The position numbers were made by a program, and so were the translations under genes. 64,000 nucleotides of DNA, from the NCBI RefSeq assembly GCF_000166135.1, contig NC_014666.1, positions 6,634,001 through 6,698,000 on the forward strand, written 5' to 3'. Position 1 is the stretch's first letter. Each line of letters begins with the position of its first letter. Below are positions 35,451 through 44,240 of the stretch, piece by piece. The stretch is from Pseudofrankia inefficax. Lineage in GTDB: Bacteria; Actinomycetota; Actinomycetes; Frankiales; Frankiaceae. The notes under the pieces were generated by a model. It was not told where the DNA came from. It saw only the letters and a program-made list of their open reading frames with translations, and ran no database searches.

Positions 35451-35480
35451 ACCGACGATGACTGCCAGTACACTCGGTGC
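35451..35480 (+). promoter_or_regulatory. Probable promoter -10 region of the TetR gene
   Basis: AGTACACTC contains a TACACT hexamer (35469-35474), the same -10 word found at 36401 and 40280. It is preceded by CACCGACG, also found next to the 40263 operator. CACCGA and TCGGTG form an outer inverted repeat. Confidence 0.4.
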
Positions 35481-35620
35481 GGGTGACCCTACTCACTGAA
35501 CACCGACCCCCTGGGCCACACCACGCGGTCACGCAACGTAGGACTTTCGTGGCGCGAGGGCTGACATCGCGTGAGCCGTCGCCCAACGTCACCTCGACCT
35601 CCGGTGAACAGGAGCAGGCA

Positions 35621-36292
35621 TTGGCGACGGTGGTGCCAGTCGACCGGGACAAGCCCAACGGGCCCCGCTCACGCAAGGGCGCGGCGACCAGGGCCCGGCT
35701 ACTGGAGGCGGCGAAGGCGGTGTTCGAGGAGGACGGCTTCCTGGAGGCGCGGATCTCGGACATCGCCGAGCGCGCGGGCCTCTCCCACGGCTCCTTCTAC
35801 CACTACTTCGACTCGAAGGAGCAGATCTTCCGCGAGGTCGCCATGGCCCTCTCGGACCTGCTGCACGCGCCGCTGAGCACGATCATCTTCGACCCGGCCT
35901 CGATCGCGTCCCCGCAGGAACGGATCCGCGCCGGCAACCGCCGCTTCCTGGAGAGCTACCGGCAGGAAGCCCGGATCATCGGCGTCATCGAGCAGGTCTC
36001 CCGCTATGACACGCTGCTGAACACCATCCGGTTCGAGCACCAGCAACGCGACCGCGACCGGATCTCGAACTCGATCGCCCAGCTCCAGCAGCGCGGCCGG
36101 ATCGACCCCACCCTCAACCCGACGGTCGCCGCCTCGGCGCTCGGCGCGATGGTCACCCGGTTCGCCGAGATGTGGCTCGTCCAGGGCCTGTTCGACACGG
36201 ACTTCGAGGAAGGCGTCGAGCAGCTCACCCGCCTGTTCCTGAACGCCCTGGGCCTGCGTCACAAGCCGGCCGGCCTCGACGGCGACTCCTAG
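35621..36292 (+). CDS. TetR family transcriptional regulator
   Basis: 223-residue repressor-type regulator. The helix-turn-helix is at about residues 25-70 (ARLLEAAKAVFEEDGF, then ISDIAERAGLSHGSFYHYFDSKEQIF), followed by an all-helical ligand domain. TTG at 35621 is chosen because AGGAG lies 6 bases upstream. The frame is open to 35477, and a leaderless GTG at 35477 or 35483, just after the TACACT box, would add a 46-48 residue low-complexity extension. The operator at 35387 is the most symmetric member of family I, so it probably controls the family I regulon; the ligand is likely an acyl-CoA or steroid-like intermediate, which is inference. Confidence 0.87.
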   Translation: MATVVPVDRDKPNGPRSRKGAATRARLLEAAKAVFEEDGFLEARISDIAERAGLSHGSFYHYFDSKEQIFREVAMALSDLLHAPLSTIIFDPASIASPQERIRAGNRRFLESYRQEARIIGVIEQVSRYDTLLNTIRFEHQQRDRDRISNSIAQLQQRGRIDPTLNPTVAASALGAMVTRFAEMWLVQGLFDTDFEEGVEQLTRLFLNALGLRHKPAGLDGDS

Positions 36293-36377
36293 GACCGCGG
36301 CCGTGCCGCACGCCGGACGACCGGCCGGTCCCAGCCGAGGCTGCCCTGCGGTTCCCGTCACCAGGCGTTCCGGGTAA

Positions 36378-36406
36378 TTCCGACTCTGACGTCAACGTCG
36401 TACACT
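36378..36406 (+). promoter_or_regulatory. Family I operator inside a promoter
   Basis: A possible -35 (TTCCGA, 36378-36383) and -10 (TACACT, 36401-36406) are 17 bases apart. The operator-like TGACGTCAACGTCG (36387-36400) fills the spacer, a typical place for a repressor. It precedes the SDR gene at 36469. Confidence 0.5.
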
Positions 36407-36468
36407 TCTCGTGCTCCGGACCTGGGCGCTTTCGACGCTCCGGTATCGACACGGAAAGTGAGCCCACG

Positions 36469-37242
36469 ATGCGAACGGTTGTGGTCGGCGCCTCCAGCGG
36501 GTTAGGACGTGCCATCGGGATCGGCCTCGGCCAGCGGGGTGCCCAGGTGGCGCTGCTGGCCCGGCGCAAGGACCGGCTGGTCGACGCGGCGCGGGAGGCC
36601 GGCGACAGCGCGATCGCCGTCGCCTGCGACGTCACCGACGAGGCCTCGGTCCGGTCGGCCGTCGAGGAGGCGGCGACGACCCTCGGCGGGATCGACGCGC
36701 TCGTCTACGCCACCGGGATCGGGGTGCTGCGCCGTCTGGTCGACGTCGACGCGAGCACCTGGCGCACGGTCTTCGAGACCAACGTGATCGGCGCGTCGCT
36801 GGTCACCGCGGCTGCCATCCCCTACCTGCTCGAGTCCGGCGGGGTGGCCGCCTACCTGTCGTCGATCACCGGCTCGGTCACCGAGCCGTGGCCGGCGCTC
36901 GGTTCCTACGCGGTCAGCAAGGCCGCGCTCGACAAGCTGATCGAGGCCTACCGGGTCGAGTACCCGACGCTCGGCTTCACCCGGGTCACCGTCGGCAACT
37001 CGGCCGGTGGCGCGGGCGAGTCGGCGACCGAGTTCATCACGAGCTGGGACCCGGCGCTCGCCGGCGCGGTGCACCCGATCTGGATCGGCCGCGACTACGT
37101 GCACTCGGACTTCGTCGACGTCGAGGACCTGACGAACGTCGTGCACACCGTCATCACGAACGGCGCCGCGATCAAGTCCGTCGTCGTGGACGCCCGCCGC
37201 ACCGTCCCGCTGCCGCTGAACATCCCCGCGCAGACCTCCTGA
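36469..37242 (+). CDS. SDR family oxidoreductase, paralogue of 30092-30826
   Basis: 257-residue short-chain dehydrogenase with GASSGLGRAIG, ACDVTD and the catalytic Ser-Tyr-Lys in YLSSITGS and GSYAVSKAAL. ATG at 36469 opens the Rossmann strand directly (MRTVVVGASSG); the frame is open further upstream through the promoter but that part is not coding. It is highly similar to the SDR at 30092-30826, but is driven by a family I promoter, so the two copies appear to be induced by different signals. It ends at a strong hairpin shared with a convergent thiolase. The substrate is unknown. Confidence 0.88.
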   Translation: MRTVVVGASSGLGRAIGIGLGQRGAQVALLARRKDRLVDAAREAGDSAIAVACDVTDEASVRSAVEEAATTLGGIDALVYATGIGVLRRLVDVDASTWRTVFETNVIGASLVTAAAIPYLLESGGVAAYLSSITGSVTEPWPALGSYAVSKAALDKLIEAYRVEYPTLGFTRVTVGNSAGGAGESATEFITSWDPALAGAVHPIWIGRDYVHSDFVDVEDLTNVVHTVITNGAAIKSVVVDARRTVPLPLNIPAQTS

Positions 37243-37270
37243 GCATCCCCTCCGCTCAGGACACGCCATA

Positions 37271-37309
37271 CGAGAACGGCCGCCAGGTTGAACCTGGCGG
37301 CCGTTCTCG
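37271..37309. terminator. Strong hairpin terminator between convergent genes
   Basis: A perfect 19-bp arm, CGAGAACGGCCGCCAGGTT, pairs with its complement almost without a loop. It lies between the SDR (ends 37242) and thiolase (ends 37334) genes. Confidence 0.9.
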
Positions 37310-37333
37310 TGTTCTCGGCTGTCTACCCGCAGG

Positions 37334-38512
37334 TCAGGGAGCGGGGACCTCGATCACGGTGGCGCTGGCCATGCCGCCGCCGGCGCACATCGCGGACAGC
37401 GCGAGCCCGCCGCCACGACGGCGCAACTCGTGGGTCAGCGTGATGATCTGCCGGGCGCCCGTCATCGCGATCGGGTGGCCCAGGCTGCAGCCGCTGCCCA
37501 GGAAGTTGACGATCGAGTCGTCGATGCCGAGCAGCTTGCACGCGGCGGCCGGCACCGAGGCGAACGCCTCGTTGATCTCCCACAGCGCGATGTCGCCGAC
37601 GCTGAGCCCCGCGCGCTCCAGGGCCTTCGGGATCGCCTTGACCGGCGCGAGGCCAGTCTCGGCCGGCGGGACACCGGCCGACGCCCAGGACCTGATCACC
37701 GCGAGCGGCTCGAGGCCGTTCGCCTCGGCGAACGCCCGGGAGGTCAGCACGACCGCGCCCGCGCCGTCGTTCACTCCGGAGGAGTTGCCCGCCGTGACGC
37801 TGAAGCCCTCGATCTCCGGGTGCAGCACCTTGAGCCCGGCCAGCCGCTCCAGGCTCGTGTCGCGGCGCGGGTGCTCGTCGGTGTCGAAGGTGAAGGTGGT
37901 GCCGTCCCGCCGGGTGACCTCGACCGGGACGATCTCCTCCTTGAAGGCGCCCGCGTCGATGCCGGCGACGGCGCGCTGGTGCGAGCGCAGCGCCCAGGCG
38001 TCCAGGTCCGCGCGCGACAGCCCGGCGGCCTTGGCCGCGTTCCAGCCGACCGTGATCGACATGTCGAAGTTCGGTGCCTCGGGGGTGTTGCGGTGCGACG
38101 GCGAGTACCAGTCGACGACGTCGTCGGTGCCGGGCTTGCGCCGCTGGGAGCGCGGCGAGGTGGACGAGGAGTTCGTGCCGCCGGCGACGACGACCTTGTC
38201 CATCCCCGCGATGATCGACGCGGCGGCCGACTGGATGGCGGCCATGCCGGAGGCGCAGTGCCGGTTCTGCGCCACGCCGGGCGCGTTGACCAGCCCGGCC
38301 TCGATCGCCGCGTACCGGGCGATGTCGCCACCGCCGTACAGCGCCTCGCCGAGCACTACGTCGTCGACCAGCTCCGGGTCGATCCCGGCCCGCCGGACGA
38401 CCTCGCCGACCGCGAGCGTGGCCAGCTCGAAGGCGTCGACGTCGGCCAGGGATCCCTTGCGCGCGGTACCCACCGGCGTCCGGGCGGTAGCAACAATCAC
38501 CGCTTCATTCAC
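37334..38512 (-). CDS. Thiolase (acetyl-CoA acetyltransferase family)
   Basis: 392-residue thiolase. The acyl-accepting Cys86 is in NRHCASGM, then ALWEINEAFASV, the Gly-rich GSGCSLGHPIAMTGAR and the second catalytic Cys in CAGGGMASA. It would cleave a 3-ketoacyl-CoA with free CoA. The start is GTG at 38512. It is the last gene of a three-gene operon (SDR 40207, thioesterase 39423, thiolase 38512) whose promoter region carries a family I operator. The fragment at the right edge of the window (63737-64000) is a close paralogue (WEINEAFASV, VSGSGCSLGHPVAMSGSR). Confidence 0.92.
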   Translation of the reverse strand: MNEAVIVATARTPVGTARKGSLADVDAFELATLAVGEVVRRAGIDPELVDDVVLGEALYGGGDIARYAAIEAGLVNAPGVAQNRHCASGMAAIQSAAASIIAGMDKVVVAGGTNSSSTSPRSQRRKPGTDDVVDWYSPSHRNTPEAPNFDMSITVGWNAAKAAGLSRADLDAWALRSHQRAVAGIDAGAFKEEIVPVEVTRRDGTTFTFDTDEHPRRDTSLERLAGLKVLHPEIEGFSVTAGNSSGVNDGAGAVVLTSRAFAEANGLEPLAVIRSWASAGVPPAETGLAPVKAIPKALERAGLSVGDIALWEINEAFASVPAAACKLLGIDDSIVNFLGSGCSLGHPIAMTGARQIITLTHELRRRGGGLALSAMCAGGGMASATVIEVPAP

Positions 38513-38565
38513 GTCAGCTGCGCTCCTTCATGGCCCAAAGGTAAATGTCGATCTCGCTCTGCTCG

Positions 38566-39423
38566 TCAGAGCCGGTGACTGCCCGCCGCCGCCGGAGCCA
38601 TCGCGCGGATCATGCTGTCCTGGACGTACGACGCGACCAGCGCGCCGTCGGCCGCGAAGATGTCGCCCCGGCCGTAGCCCCGGCCGTGCCCGGTGTACGG
38701 GACCCGGGTCGAGAGCAGCAGCCAGTCCCCGGCGGCCACCGGCTCGTGGAACGTGATCGTGTGCGACAGCACGCTGGTGGAGATGGTCCGGTGCGACAGC
38801 GCCTGGCCGACGCCGGGGTGCGGCCGCATCGCCGTGCCGATCGAGAAGCCGTCGGTCACGAACGCGACCAGCGCCTGGCTGATTCCGCGGTCCTCGGGCG
38901 CGCCCGGCCAGCGCGTCCAGACGTCGAGCTCGGCCGGGCCGATCGCGTCCGGGTCGTTGAGGTCGACGGCGCCGACGATCGACGCCTCCCAGTCACCGGG
39001 AGAGTCGGGCCGCCCGTGGCCACCGTTGAGCTGCTCGCCCGGCTTCGGCGGCTCCAGGCCGACGCGGCTGTCCTCGTGCCGGATGAAGTCCGGCTCGTCC
39101 ACCGACAGCAGCACGGTCGACTGGCTGACCACCTTGCCGTTCTGGCTGATGGTGACCGCGCTGCTCGCCATCGTGCGGCCCGAGCTGAGCCGCTGGACGG
39201 TGACATCGAGCGGCAGATCCGGCCGGCCGGCGCGGGCGAAGACGGTGTGCAGCGTCTTGACCGCCTTGCCGTCCTGGCCGGCGAGCCCCGCGGCGATCGA
39301 CTGGGCGAGCAGCTGCCCGCCGTAGACGACCGGGCCCGGCGAGGGGACGTTGCTCGCCCGATAGCTGTCCTCGCCGACCGGCTCTAACGCGAGCGAGCCG
39401 ACGACGGCGTCGACGTTGAACAC
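38566..39423 (-). CDS. TesB-like acyl-CoA thioesterase
   Basis: 285-residue double-hotdog thioesterase of the TesB type. N-terminal VVYGGQLLAQSIAAG and C-terminal FHEPVAAGDWLLLST and SYVQDSMIR segments are clear. In E. coli TesB the catalytic triad is Asp204, Thr228 and Gln278; here the Gln (in YVQD) and a Thr (in YTGHGRG) are kept but the Asp of LDHSMWFH is Ser (LSHTITFH), so activity may be altered. The start is GTG at 39423, 7 bases after the SDR stop, in an operon with SDR and thiolase. It may release CoA from dead-end intermediates. Confidence 0.85.
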   Translation of the reverse strand: MFNVDAVVGSLALEPVGEDSYRASNVPSPGPVVYGGQLLAQSIAAGLAGQDGKAVKTLHTVFARAGRPDLPLDVTVQRLSSGRTMASSAVTISQNGKVVSQSTVLLSVDEPDFIRHEDSRVGLEPPKPGEQLNGGHGRPDSPGDWEASIVGAVDLNDPDAIGPAELDVWTRWPGAPEDRGISQALVAFVTDGFSIGTAMRPHPGVGQALSHRTISTSVLSHTITFHEPVAAGDWLLLSTRVPYTGHGRGYGRGDIFAADGALVASYVQDSMIRAMAPAAAGSHRL

Positions 39424-39430
39424 GACCGGG

Positions 39431-40207
39431 CTACTTCGCCGGGAAGCGCAGCGCGCCGTCGAGCCGGATGTTCTCGCCGTTGAGGTACGGGTTGCGCGCG
39501 ATCGACTCGACGAGCAGCGCGAACTCCTCCGGGCGCCCGAGCCGCTTCGGGAAGACGATGTCCTTGGTGAGCGCCGCCAGCATCTCCGGCCGGATGCTCT
39601 CCATCTTGGGGGTGCCCATGGTGCCGGGAGCGATCCCGCAGACCCGGACGCCGAGCACCGAGAGGTCGCGGGCCATCGGCAGCGTCATGCCGAGGACGGC
39701 GGCCTTGGCCGAGCCGTAGGCGATCTGCCCGGTCTGGCCCTCGAGGCCGGCGAGCGAGCCGACGTTGACGATCACGCCGCGCTGGCCGAACTCGTCCGGC
39801 TCGTTGTCGGCGAAGGCGCCCGCCGCGACGAGACGGCTGAAGTTGAAGGTGCCGGTCACGTTCATCGCGAGGGTCGTGACGAACACGTCCTTGTCGTGCG
39901 GGGTGTTGCCCTTGCCGACGGTGCGCCCGCCGCCCGTGGCGCCGCCCGCGACGTTGACCAGCAGCGACACCGTGCCGAGCGCCTTGCCCGCCGCGATCGC
40001 GGCGGCCACGTCGTCGTCGTCGGTGGTGTCACCGGCGACCGCGACCGCGACGCTCTCGTCGAACTCCTTGGCGACCGCCTCGGCGGCATCGCCGAACTTG
40101 TCGACGACCACGACCTTCATGCCGACACCGATCAGGTGGCGCACTGTCGCCGCACCAAGACCGCCGCCGCCGCCGGTCACGATCGCCACGCGTCCGTTCA
40201 GGTCCAA
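39431..40207 (-). CDS. SDR family, 3-hydroxyacyl-CoA dehydrogenase type
   Basis: About 258-residue short-chain dehydrogenase like the HSD17B10 / 3-hydroxyacyl-CoA dehydrogenase type-2 group. The cofactor motif is GGGGGLGAATV, catalytic Ser in VNVGSLAGLEGQTG, and Tyr-Lys in IAYGSAKAAV. Being followed by a thioesterase and thiolase, it probably performs the beta-oxidation dehydrogenation that feeds the thiolase. Two in-frame TTG codons are possible starts; 40207 is preferred because GAGGGG lies about 9 bases upstream, while it abuts the one at 40216. The operon diverges from the LLM gene at 40339 across a family I promoter. Confidence 0.87.
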   Translation of the reverse strand: MDLNGRVAIVTGGGGGLGAATVRHLIGVGMKVVVVDKFGDAAEAVAKEFDESVAVAVAGDTTDDDDVAAAIAAGKALGTVSLLVNVAGGATGGGRTVGKGNTPHDKDVFVTTLAMNVTGTFNFSRLVAAGAFADNEPDEFGQRGVIVNVGSLAGLEGQTGQIAYGSAKAAVLGMTLPMARDLSVLGVRVCGIAPGTMGTPKMESIRPEMLAALTKDIVFPKRLGRPEEFALLVESIARNPYLNGENIRLDGALRFPAK

Positions 40208-40257
40208 CGTCCCCAACCCCTCTGTTCGCTTGCCAACGCGCTAACACACCGACATTA

Positions 40258-40285
40258 CTGACACCGACGTCAATGTTGGTACACT
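40258..40285 (+). promoter_or_regulatory. Family I operator in a divergent promoter
   Basis: Possible -35 CTGACA (40258-40263) and -10 TACACT (40280-40285) surround ACCGACGTCAATGTTGGT (40263-40280), an imperfect 18-bp palindrome. It lies between the SDR operon and the LLM gene. Confidence 0.55.
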
Positions 40286-40338
40286 CACACCCTGTGACGG
40301 TTGCCGGATGTGACGGCCGCCACGGAGGGAGCAGCCAG

Positions 40339-41352
40339 GTGGCGATCTTTTTAATGCGGTTCGACTTCCGCAATCCGCCTATAGCCCAGACGAGTATGTC
40401 CGAACGCTACGGTGCCGCGCTTGACATGGCCGAGTGGGCCGACCGGCTGGGCTTCTACGCCTTCGGCCTCTCCGAGCACCACGGCTCCGACGACGGGTAC
40501 CTACCCAGTCCGCTCGCGATGGCCGCAGCCGTCGCCGCCCGGACCAAGAACGTCCGGATCATGATCGCCGCACTGATCACCCCGTTCCACGACCCGCTGC
40601 GCCTCGCCGAGGACACCGCGGTCATCGACCACATCTCCGCGGGCCGGCTCGATCTGGTGCTCGCCGCCGGCTACGTGCCCGCCGAGTTCGAGATGTTCGG
40701 CGTCCCCGTCAAGGAGCGCGCCAAGCGCGTCACCGAGACCGTGCACACGCTGCGCGCGGCGTGGACCGGCGAGCCGTTCGAGTACCGCGGCCGCACCGTC
40801 CGGGTCACGCCGGCCGCCTACTCCCCCAAGGGCCCCGGCATCACCCTGGGTGGCAGCTCCGAGGCCGCCGCCCGGCGCGCCGCCCGCCTGGACATCGGCT
40901 TCACCCCGACCGACGGGGACACCTGGGAGTTCTACCGCGACGAGACGATCAAGCTCGGACGGCCGGACCCGGGGCCGCACTTCGGCCGCACCGCGACCTT
41001 CATCCACGTGGCGCACGACGTCGACGCCGGCTGGGAGAAGATCGCGCCCTACGCGCTGCACGAGTCGAACGCCTACGGCGCCTGGCTCACCGCCGGGGGC
41101 AGCGGCACCGCGAGCGTCTACCAGGCAGCCGAGTCGGCCGAGGCGCTGCGCGAGACCGGCCAGTACCGGGTGCTGACCCCCGCCGAGCTCGTCAACGAGC
41201 TTCGCGAACAGGGCCCATTCGCACTGTGCAACCTCACGCCGATGATGGGCGGCATCCCGCCGGAGATCGCCTGGGAGAGCCTGCGCCTGATCGAGAGCGA
41301 GGTCATTCCCGCGCTCGCGGCGGAACAGACGGCGCAGCCGGCGGGCGGGTAA
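40339..41352 (+). CDS. LLM-class F420-dependent oxidoreductase
   Basis: 337-residue luciferase-like oxidoreductase. Family segments include EWADRLGFYAFGLSEHHGSD, the IDHISAGRLDLVLAAGYVPAEFEMFG loop and ITLGGSSEAAARRAARL. The start is GTG at 40339, with GGAGGGAG about 10 bases upstream; the frame is open to 40273 across the promoter. It is transcribed from the family I divergent promoter, so it is likely co-regulated with the SDR-thioesterase-thiolase operon. The substrate is unknown. Confidence 0.85.
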   Translation: MAIFLMRFDFRNPPIAQTSMSERYGAALDMAEWADRLGFYAFGLSEHHGSDDGYLPSPLAMAAAVAARTKNVRIMIAALITPFHDPLRLAEDTAVIDHISAGRLDLVLAAGYVPAEFEMFGVPVKERAKRVTETVHTLRAAWTGEPFEYRGRTVRVTPAAYSPKGPGITLGGSSEAAARRAARLDIGFTPTDGDTWEFYRDETIKLGRPDPGPHFGRTATFIHVAHDVDAGWEKIAPYALHESNAYGAWLTAGGSGTASVYQAAESAEALRETGQYRVLTPAELVNELREQGPFALCNLTPMMGGIPPEIAWESLRLIESEVIPALAAEQTAQPAGG

Positions 41353-41672
41353 CGTTTATCCATCACGGTCACTTGAGTCGCGTTCGAGAGGAATGTAGTT
41401 TCCGCTTCGTACCGGGCGTAGCGCGGCTTAGGCGGCGGGACGACGCGTCCACCCCGTCCGCTTCTCCGCCGGCCGCGACGTGCCGGTGCGTTCGTCCATG
41501 GCTCACGAGTCCGTGGCACAACTGAAGGTCCCGGACCCGGATCGACGCCGCTCCCGCCTGGTGAGACGCCCGGCCACGGCCGTCGCTCGGCCGGGCGCCG
41601 CCGTGGCGCCGGCAGGCACCTACCGCGGCCGGGGGCACCCGCCCACCGGCATCATTCGTTTCGACCCGAGGA
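41353..41672. other. Intergenic stretch without a supported gene
   Basis: This 320-base gap between the LLM gene and the second P450 gene has no ferredoxin-like or other credible coding sequence in either strand, and no match to operator families I-IV was seen. Confidence 0.5.
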
Positions 41673-42872
41673 ATGAAGGTCACGGCCGTGACGGAACTGT
41701 ACTGGGACCCGTTCGACAAGACGATCGACGTGGACCCGTACCCGGTGTGGCGCCAGATGCGCGACGAGACACCGGTCTACCGCAACGAGAAGTTCGACTT
41801 TTACGCGCTCTCGCGGCACAAGGACGTCGACGACGCCCACCTGGACCCGGACACGTTCAGCTCCGCACACGGAACAGTGCTGGAGATCATGGGTCCGGAC
41901 GCCCTGGACACGGGCCTCATCATCTTCATGGACCCGCCCGCGCACACGATGATGCGCGTGCTCGTCTCGCGCGGCTTCACGCCGCGGCGGATCGCGGCGC
42001 TCGAAGAGCACATCCGCAAGCTGTCCGCCGAGATGCTCGACCCGCAGATCGGCGGGTCCGGTTTCGACTACGTCCAGGACTTCGCCGCGCAGCTGCCCTC
42101 GAAGGTCATCTCCGAGCTGATCGGCGTCGACCCGGCGGACCGCGAGGAGGTTCGCGAGGCGATCGACGCGTCCTTCCACCTGGACCCGGAGAAGGGGATG
42201 ATCAACGACATCTCCTTCATGGCCCAGATCAAGCTGCACGAGTACTTCTCGGAGCAGATCGACGCGCGCCGGAAGAACCCGCGCGACGACGTGATGACCG
42301 CGCTCACCGAGGCCGAGATCGGCGTCGGCGCCGAGGCCCGCCGGCTCACCACCAAGGAGGCGGCGGACTTCACCAACCTGCTCGTCTCCGCCGGCACCGA
42401 GACCGTCGCCCGGCTGCTCGGCTGGGCCTGCTCGCTGTTCGCCCAGCACCCCGACACCCGCGCCGAGCTCGTCGCCGACCCGTCGCTGCTGCGCGGCGCC
42501 GTCGAGGAGACGCTGCGCTACGAGGCGCCGTCGCCCGTGCAGGGCCGCTGGACCACCCGCGACGTCGAGCTGTACGGCGAGACGATCCCGGCGAACTCGA
42601 AGGTGCTGCTGCTGACCGCGTCGGCGAACCGCGACGCGCGCAAGTACCCGGACGCCGACACCTACGACATCCGGCGCTCGTTCGACAGCCACGTGGCCTT
42701 CGGGCACGGCCCGCACTTCTGCCTCGGCGCGTCGCTCGCCCGGATGGAGGGCCGGGTCGCCCTGGAGGAGACGCTCAAGCGGTTCCCGACGTGGGAGATC
42801 GACACCCCGAACGTCGAGCGCCTGCACACCAGCACCGTCCGAGGCTTCGCGAAGCTCCCCATCCTGCTGTAG
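41673..42872 (+). CDS. Cytochrome P450, paralogue of 31110-32309
   Basis: 399-residue P450 with AGTET at 240-244, Glu279-x2-Arg282 and haem ligand Cys350 in FGHGPHFCLGAS, all at the same positions as in the 31110-32309 paralogue. Long stretches are identical, for example FDYVQDFAAQLPSKVISELI. ATG at 41673 gives equal lengths; a GTG at 41688 with GAAGG upstream is an alternative. No ferredoxin gene is adjacent, so electrons probably come from a shared ferredoxin elsewhere. Differences cluster near residues 72-90 and 160-190, which in P450s border the substrate pocket, so the two may act on related but different intermediates. Confidence 0.9.
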   Translation: MKVTAVTELYWDPFDKTIDVDPYPVWRQMRDETPVYRNEKFDFYALSRHKDVDDAHLDPDTFSSAHGTVLEIMGPDALDTGLIIFMDPPAHTMMRVLVSRGFTPRRIAALEEHIRKLSAEMLDPQIGGSGFDYVQDFAAQLPSKVISELIGVDPADREEVREAIDASFHLDPEKGMINDISFMAQIKLHEYFSEQIDARRKNPRDDVMTALTEAEIGVGAEARRLTTKEAADFTNLLVSAGTETVARLLGWACSLFAQHPDTRAELVADPSLLRGAVEETLRYEAPSPVQGRWTTRDVELYGETIPANSKVLLLTASANRDARKYPDADTYDIRRSFDSHVAFGHGPHFCLGASLARMEGRVALEETLKRFPTWEIDTPNVERLHTSTVRGFAKLPILL

Positions 42873-42921
42873 CTCGCCCTGGGCGCGCGGTGGCCGACCG
42901 GGCCGCCGCGCAGTGGCGACT

Positions 42922-42996
42922 TGATCGCCGTTTGAGCCCTCGGGTGGTCCTAATTCGGTCCCGGTGACAGCCACTGGAGGGCGTAAACGGCGATCA
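42922..42996. repeat. 75-bp palindromic repeat, copy 2
   Basis: The left arm begins TGATCGCCGTTTGAGCCCTC and the right arm ends GAGGGCGTAAACGGCGATCA. It is between the convergent P450 and thiolase genes and is followed 25 bases later by a second, unrelated hairpin. Confidence 0.85.
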
Positions 42997-43020
42997 CCAC
43001 AGGGCTCGACGGCAGGATTC

Positions 43021-43055
43021 GAAGGCCGCGCGATCAATTCGATCGCGCGGCCTTC
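43021..43055. terminator. Strong hairpin terminator between convergent genes
   Basis: A perfect 15-bp stem, GAAGGCCGCGCGATC with GATCGCGCGGCCTTC, and a 5-base AATTC loop lie 30 bases before the end of the thiolase-fold gene. Confidence 0.85.
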
Positions 43056-43084
43056 GTCATGCGGTGCCTAGTGGCGGATCTTCC

Positions 43085-44230
43085 CTAGACCGAGAGGATG
43101 GCGACGCCGGCGGTGCCGGGGGCGCCGTAGAGCTGGCCGTAGCCGACGCGGGGGCTGCCGGGGACCTGGCGGTCGCCGGCGGTGCCGCGCAGCTGCTGGG
43201 TCAGCTCGTAGACCTGACGCAGGCCCGAGGCGCCGATCGGCTCCCCGTTGGCGATCAGGCCGCCGTCGGTGTTGACCGGGAGGCTGCCGCCGATCTCGGT
43301 CGCGCCCTCGGCGTAGAGGCGTTCCTGCTCGCCGTCCTTGCACAGGCCGTTCTCGGCGAGGTGGATGACCTCGGCACCGGCGTCGGTGTCCTGGAGCTGG
43401 GCGACGTCGACGTCCTCGGGGCCGAGACCGGCCATCTCGTAGGCGGCCCGGGAGGCGTAGACCGTCGGGGCGTCGTCCTGCTCGATCGGCAGCCACGGGC
43501 TGTGGACCTCGAACGCCCCGAGCTTGCGGGTCCGCACCACCGAGGCCTTCAGGTAGATCGGCCGGCTGGTGTACTTGTGCGCCTCGCTGGCCTTGCACAG
43601 GATCACGGCCGCCGCGCCCTCGTCGGGCGAGCAGAACATGTACTGCGTCAGCGGGTCGTTGACCATCCGCGCGCCCAGGATCTGCTCCTCGGCCATCGGG
43701 GTGCGCCGGAACGCGTCCGGGTTGATCGAGCCGTTGCGGTAGTTCTTCGCCGCGACCTTGGCGAGGGTCTGCGGGGAGATCCCGTGGTCGTGCATGTACC
43801 GCTGGATCTTCATCGCGAAGAACTTCGGCGTCAGGAACAGGCCGGTCTCGCCGTACCAGGCCGGCAGGCCGTATTCCTCCGAGTAGGAGGCGAACGCCCC
43901 GGTCGGGTGCTTGTCCATGCCGATCGCGATGCCCAGGTCGTACTCACCGAGGCGGATCGTGTTCGCGGCCTGGGTCAGCGCGCTGGCTGCGGTGGCGCAG
44001 CCGTTGTAGACGTCGGTGATCGGGATCCCGGTCAGGCCCAGGAAGTTGATCACAGCGTCGGGGTTGTCGACCTCGAAGCTGCCGGCGAAGCCGAACTGGA
44101 TCTGCTTCCACTCCAGGCCCGCGTCACCCAGCGCGTTACGCACCGCCTGGGCGCCGAGCTGGATCGCGGTCTGGCCGGGGAAACGACCGAACGGGGTCCT
44201 ACCTACGCCGATGATGGCGACATCGTCCAT
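43085..44230 (-). CDS. SCP-x/thiolase-like lipid-transfer protein
   Basis: 381-residue thiolase-fold protein of the nonspecific lipid-transfer (SCP-x) group. Unlike the two aldolase-type proteins in this window it keeps the nucleophilic Cys (Cys78 in VYNGCATAAS), so thiolytic cleavage of a beta-ketoacyl-CoA is plausible. Other family blocks are CSPDEGAAAVIL and the terminal GGLIANGEPIGASGLRQVYE. ATG at 44230 has GAGGGG upstream. It starts 10 bases after the DUF35 gene, the usual order for DUF35-thiolase complexes, and probably needs that partner. Confidence 0.87.
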   Translation of the reverse strand: MDDVAIIGVGRTPFGRFPGQTAIQLGAQAVRNALGDAGLEWKQIQFGFAGSFEVDNPDAVINFLGLTGIPITDVYNGCATAASALTQAANTIRLGEYDLGIAIGMDKHPTGAFASYSEEYGLPAWYGETGLFLTPKFFAMKIQRYMHDHGISPQTLAKVAAKNYRNGSINPDAFRRTPMAEEQILGARMVNDPLTQYMFCSPDEGAAAVILCKASEAHKYTSRPIYLKASVVRTRKLGAFEVHSPWLPIEQDDAPTVYASRAAYEMAGLGPEDVDVAQLQDTDAGAEVIHLAENGLCKDGEQERLYAEGATEIGGSLPVNTDGGLIANGEPIGASGLRQVYELTQQLRGTAGDRQVPGSPRVGYGQLYGAPGTAGVAILSV

Positions 44231-44240
44231 GGCGGGCCCC

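Noticed and set aside
41353-41672. A P450-associated ferredoxin gene in the gap before the second P450
   Set aside because: No open frame in this gap has the Cys spacing of a [3Fe-4S] or [4Fe-4S] ferredoxin on either strand.
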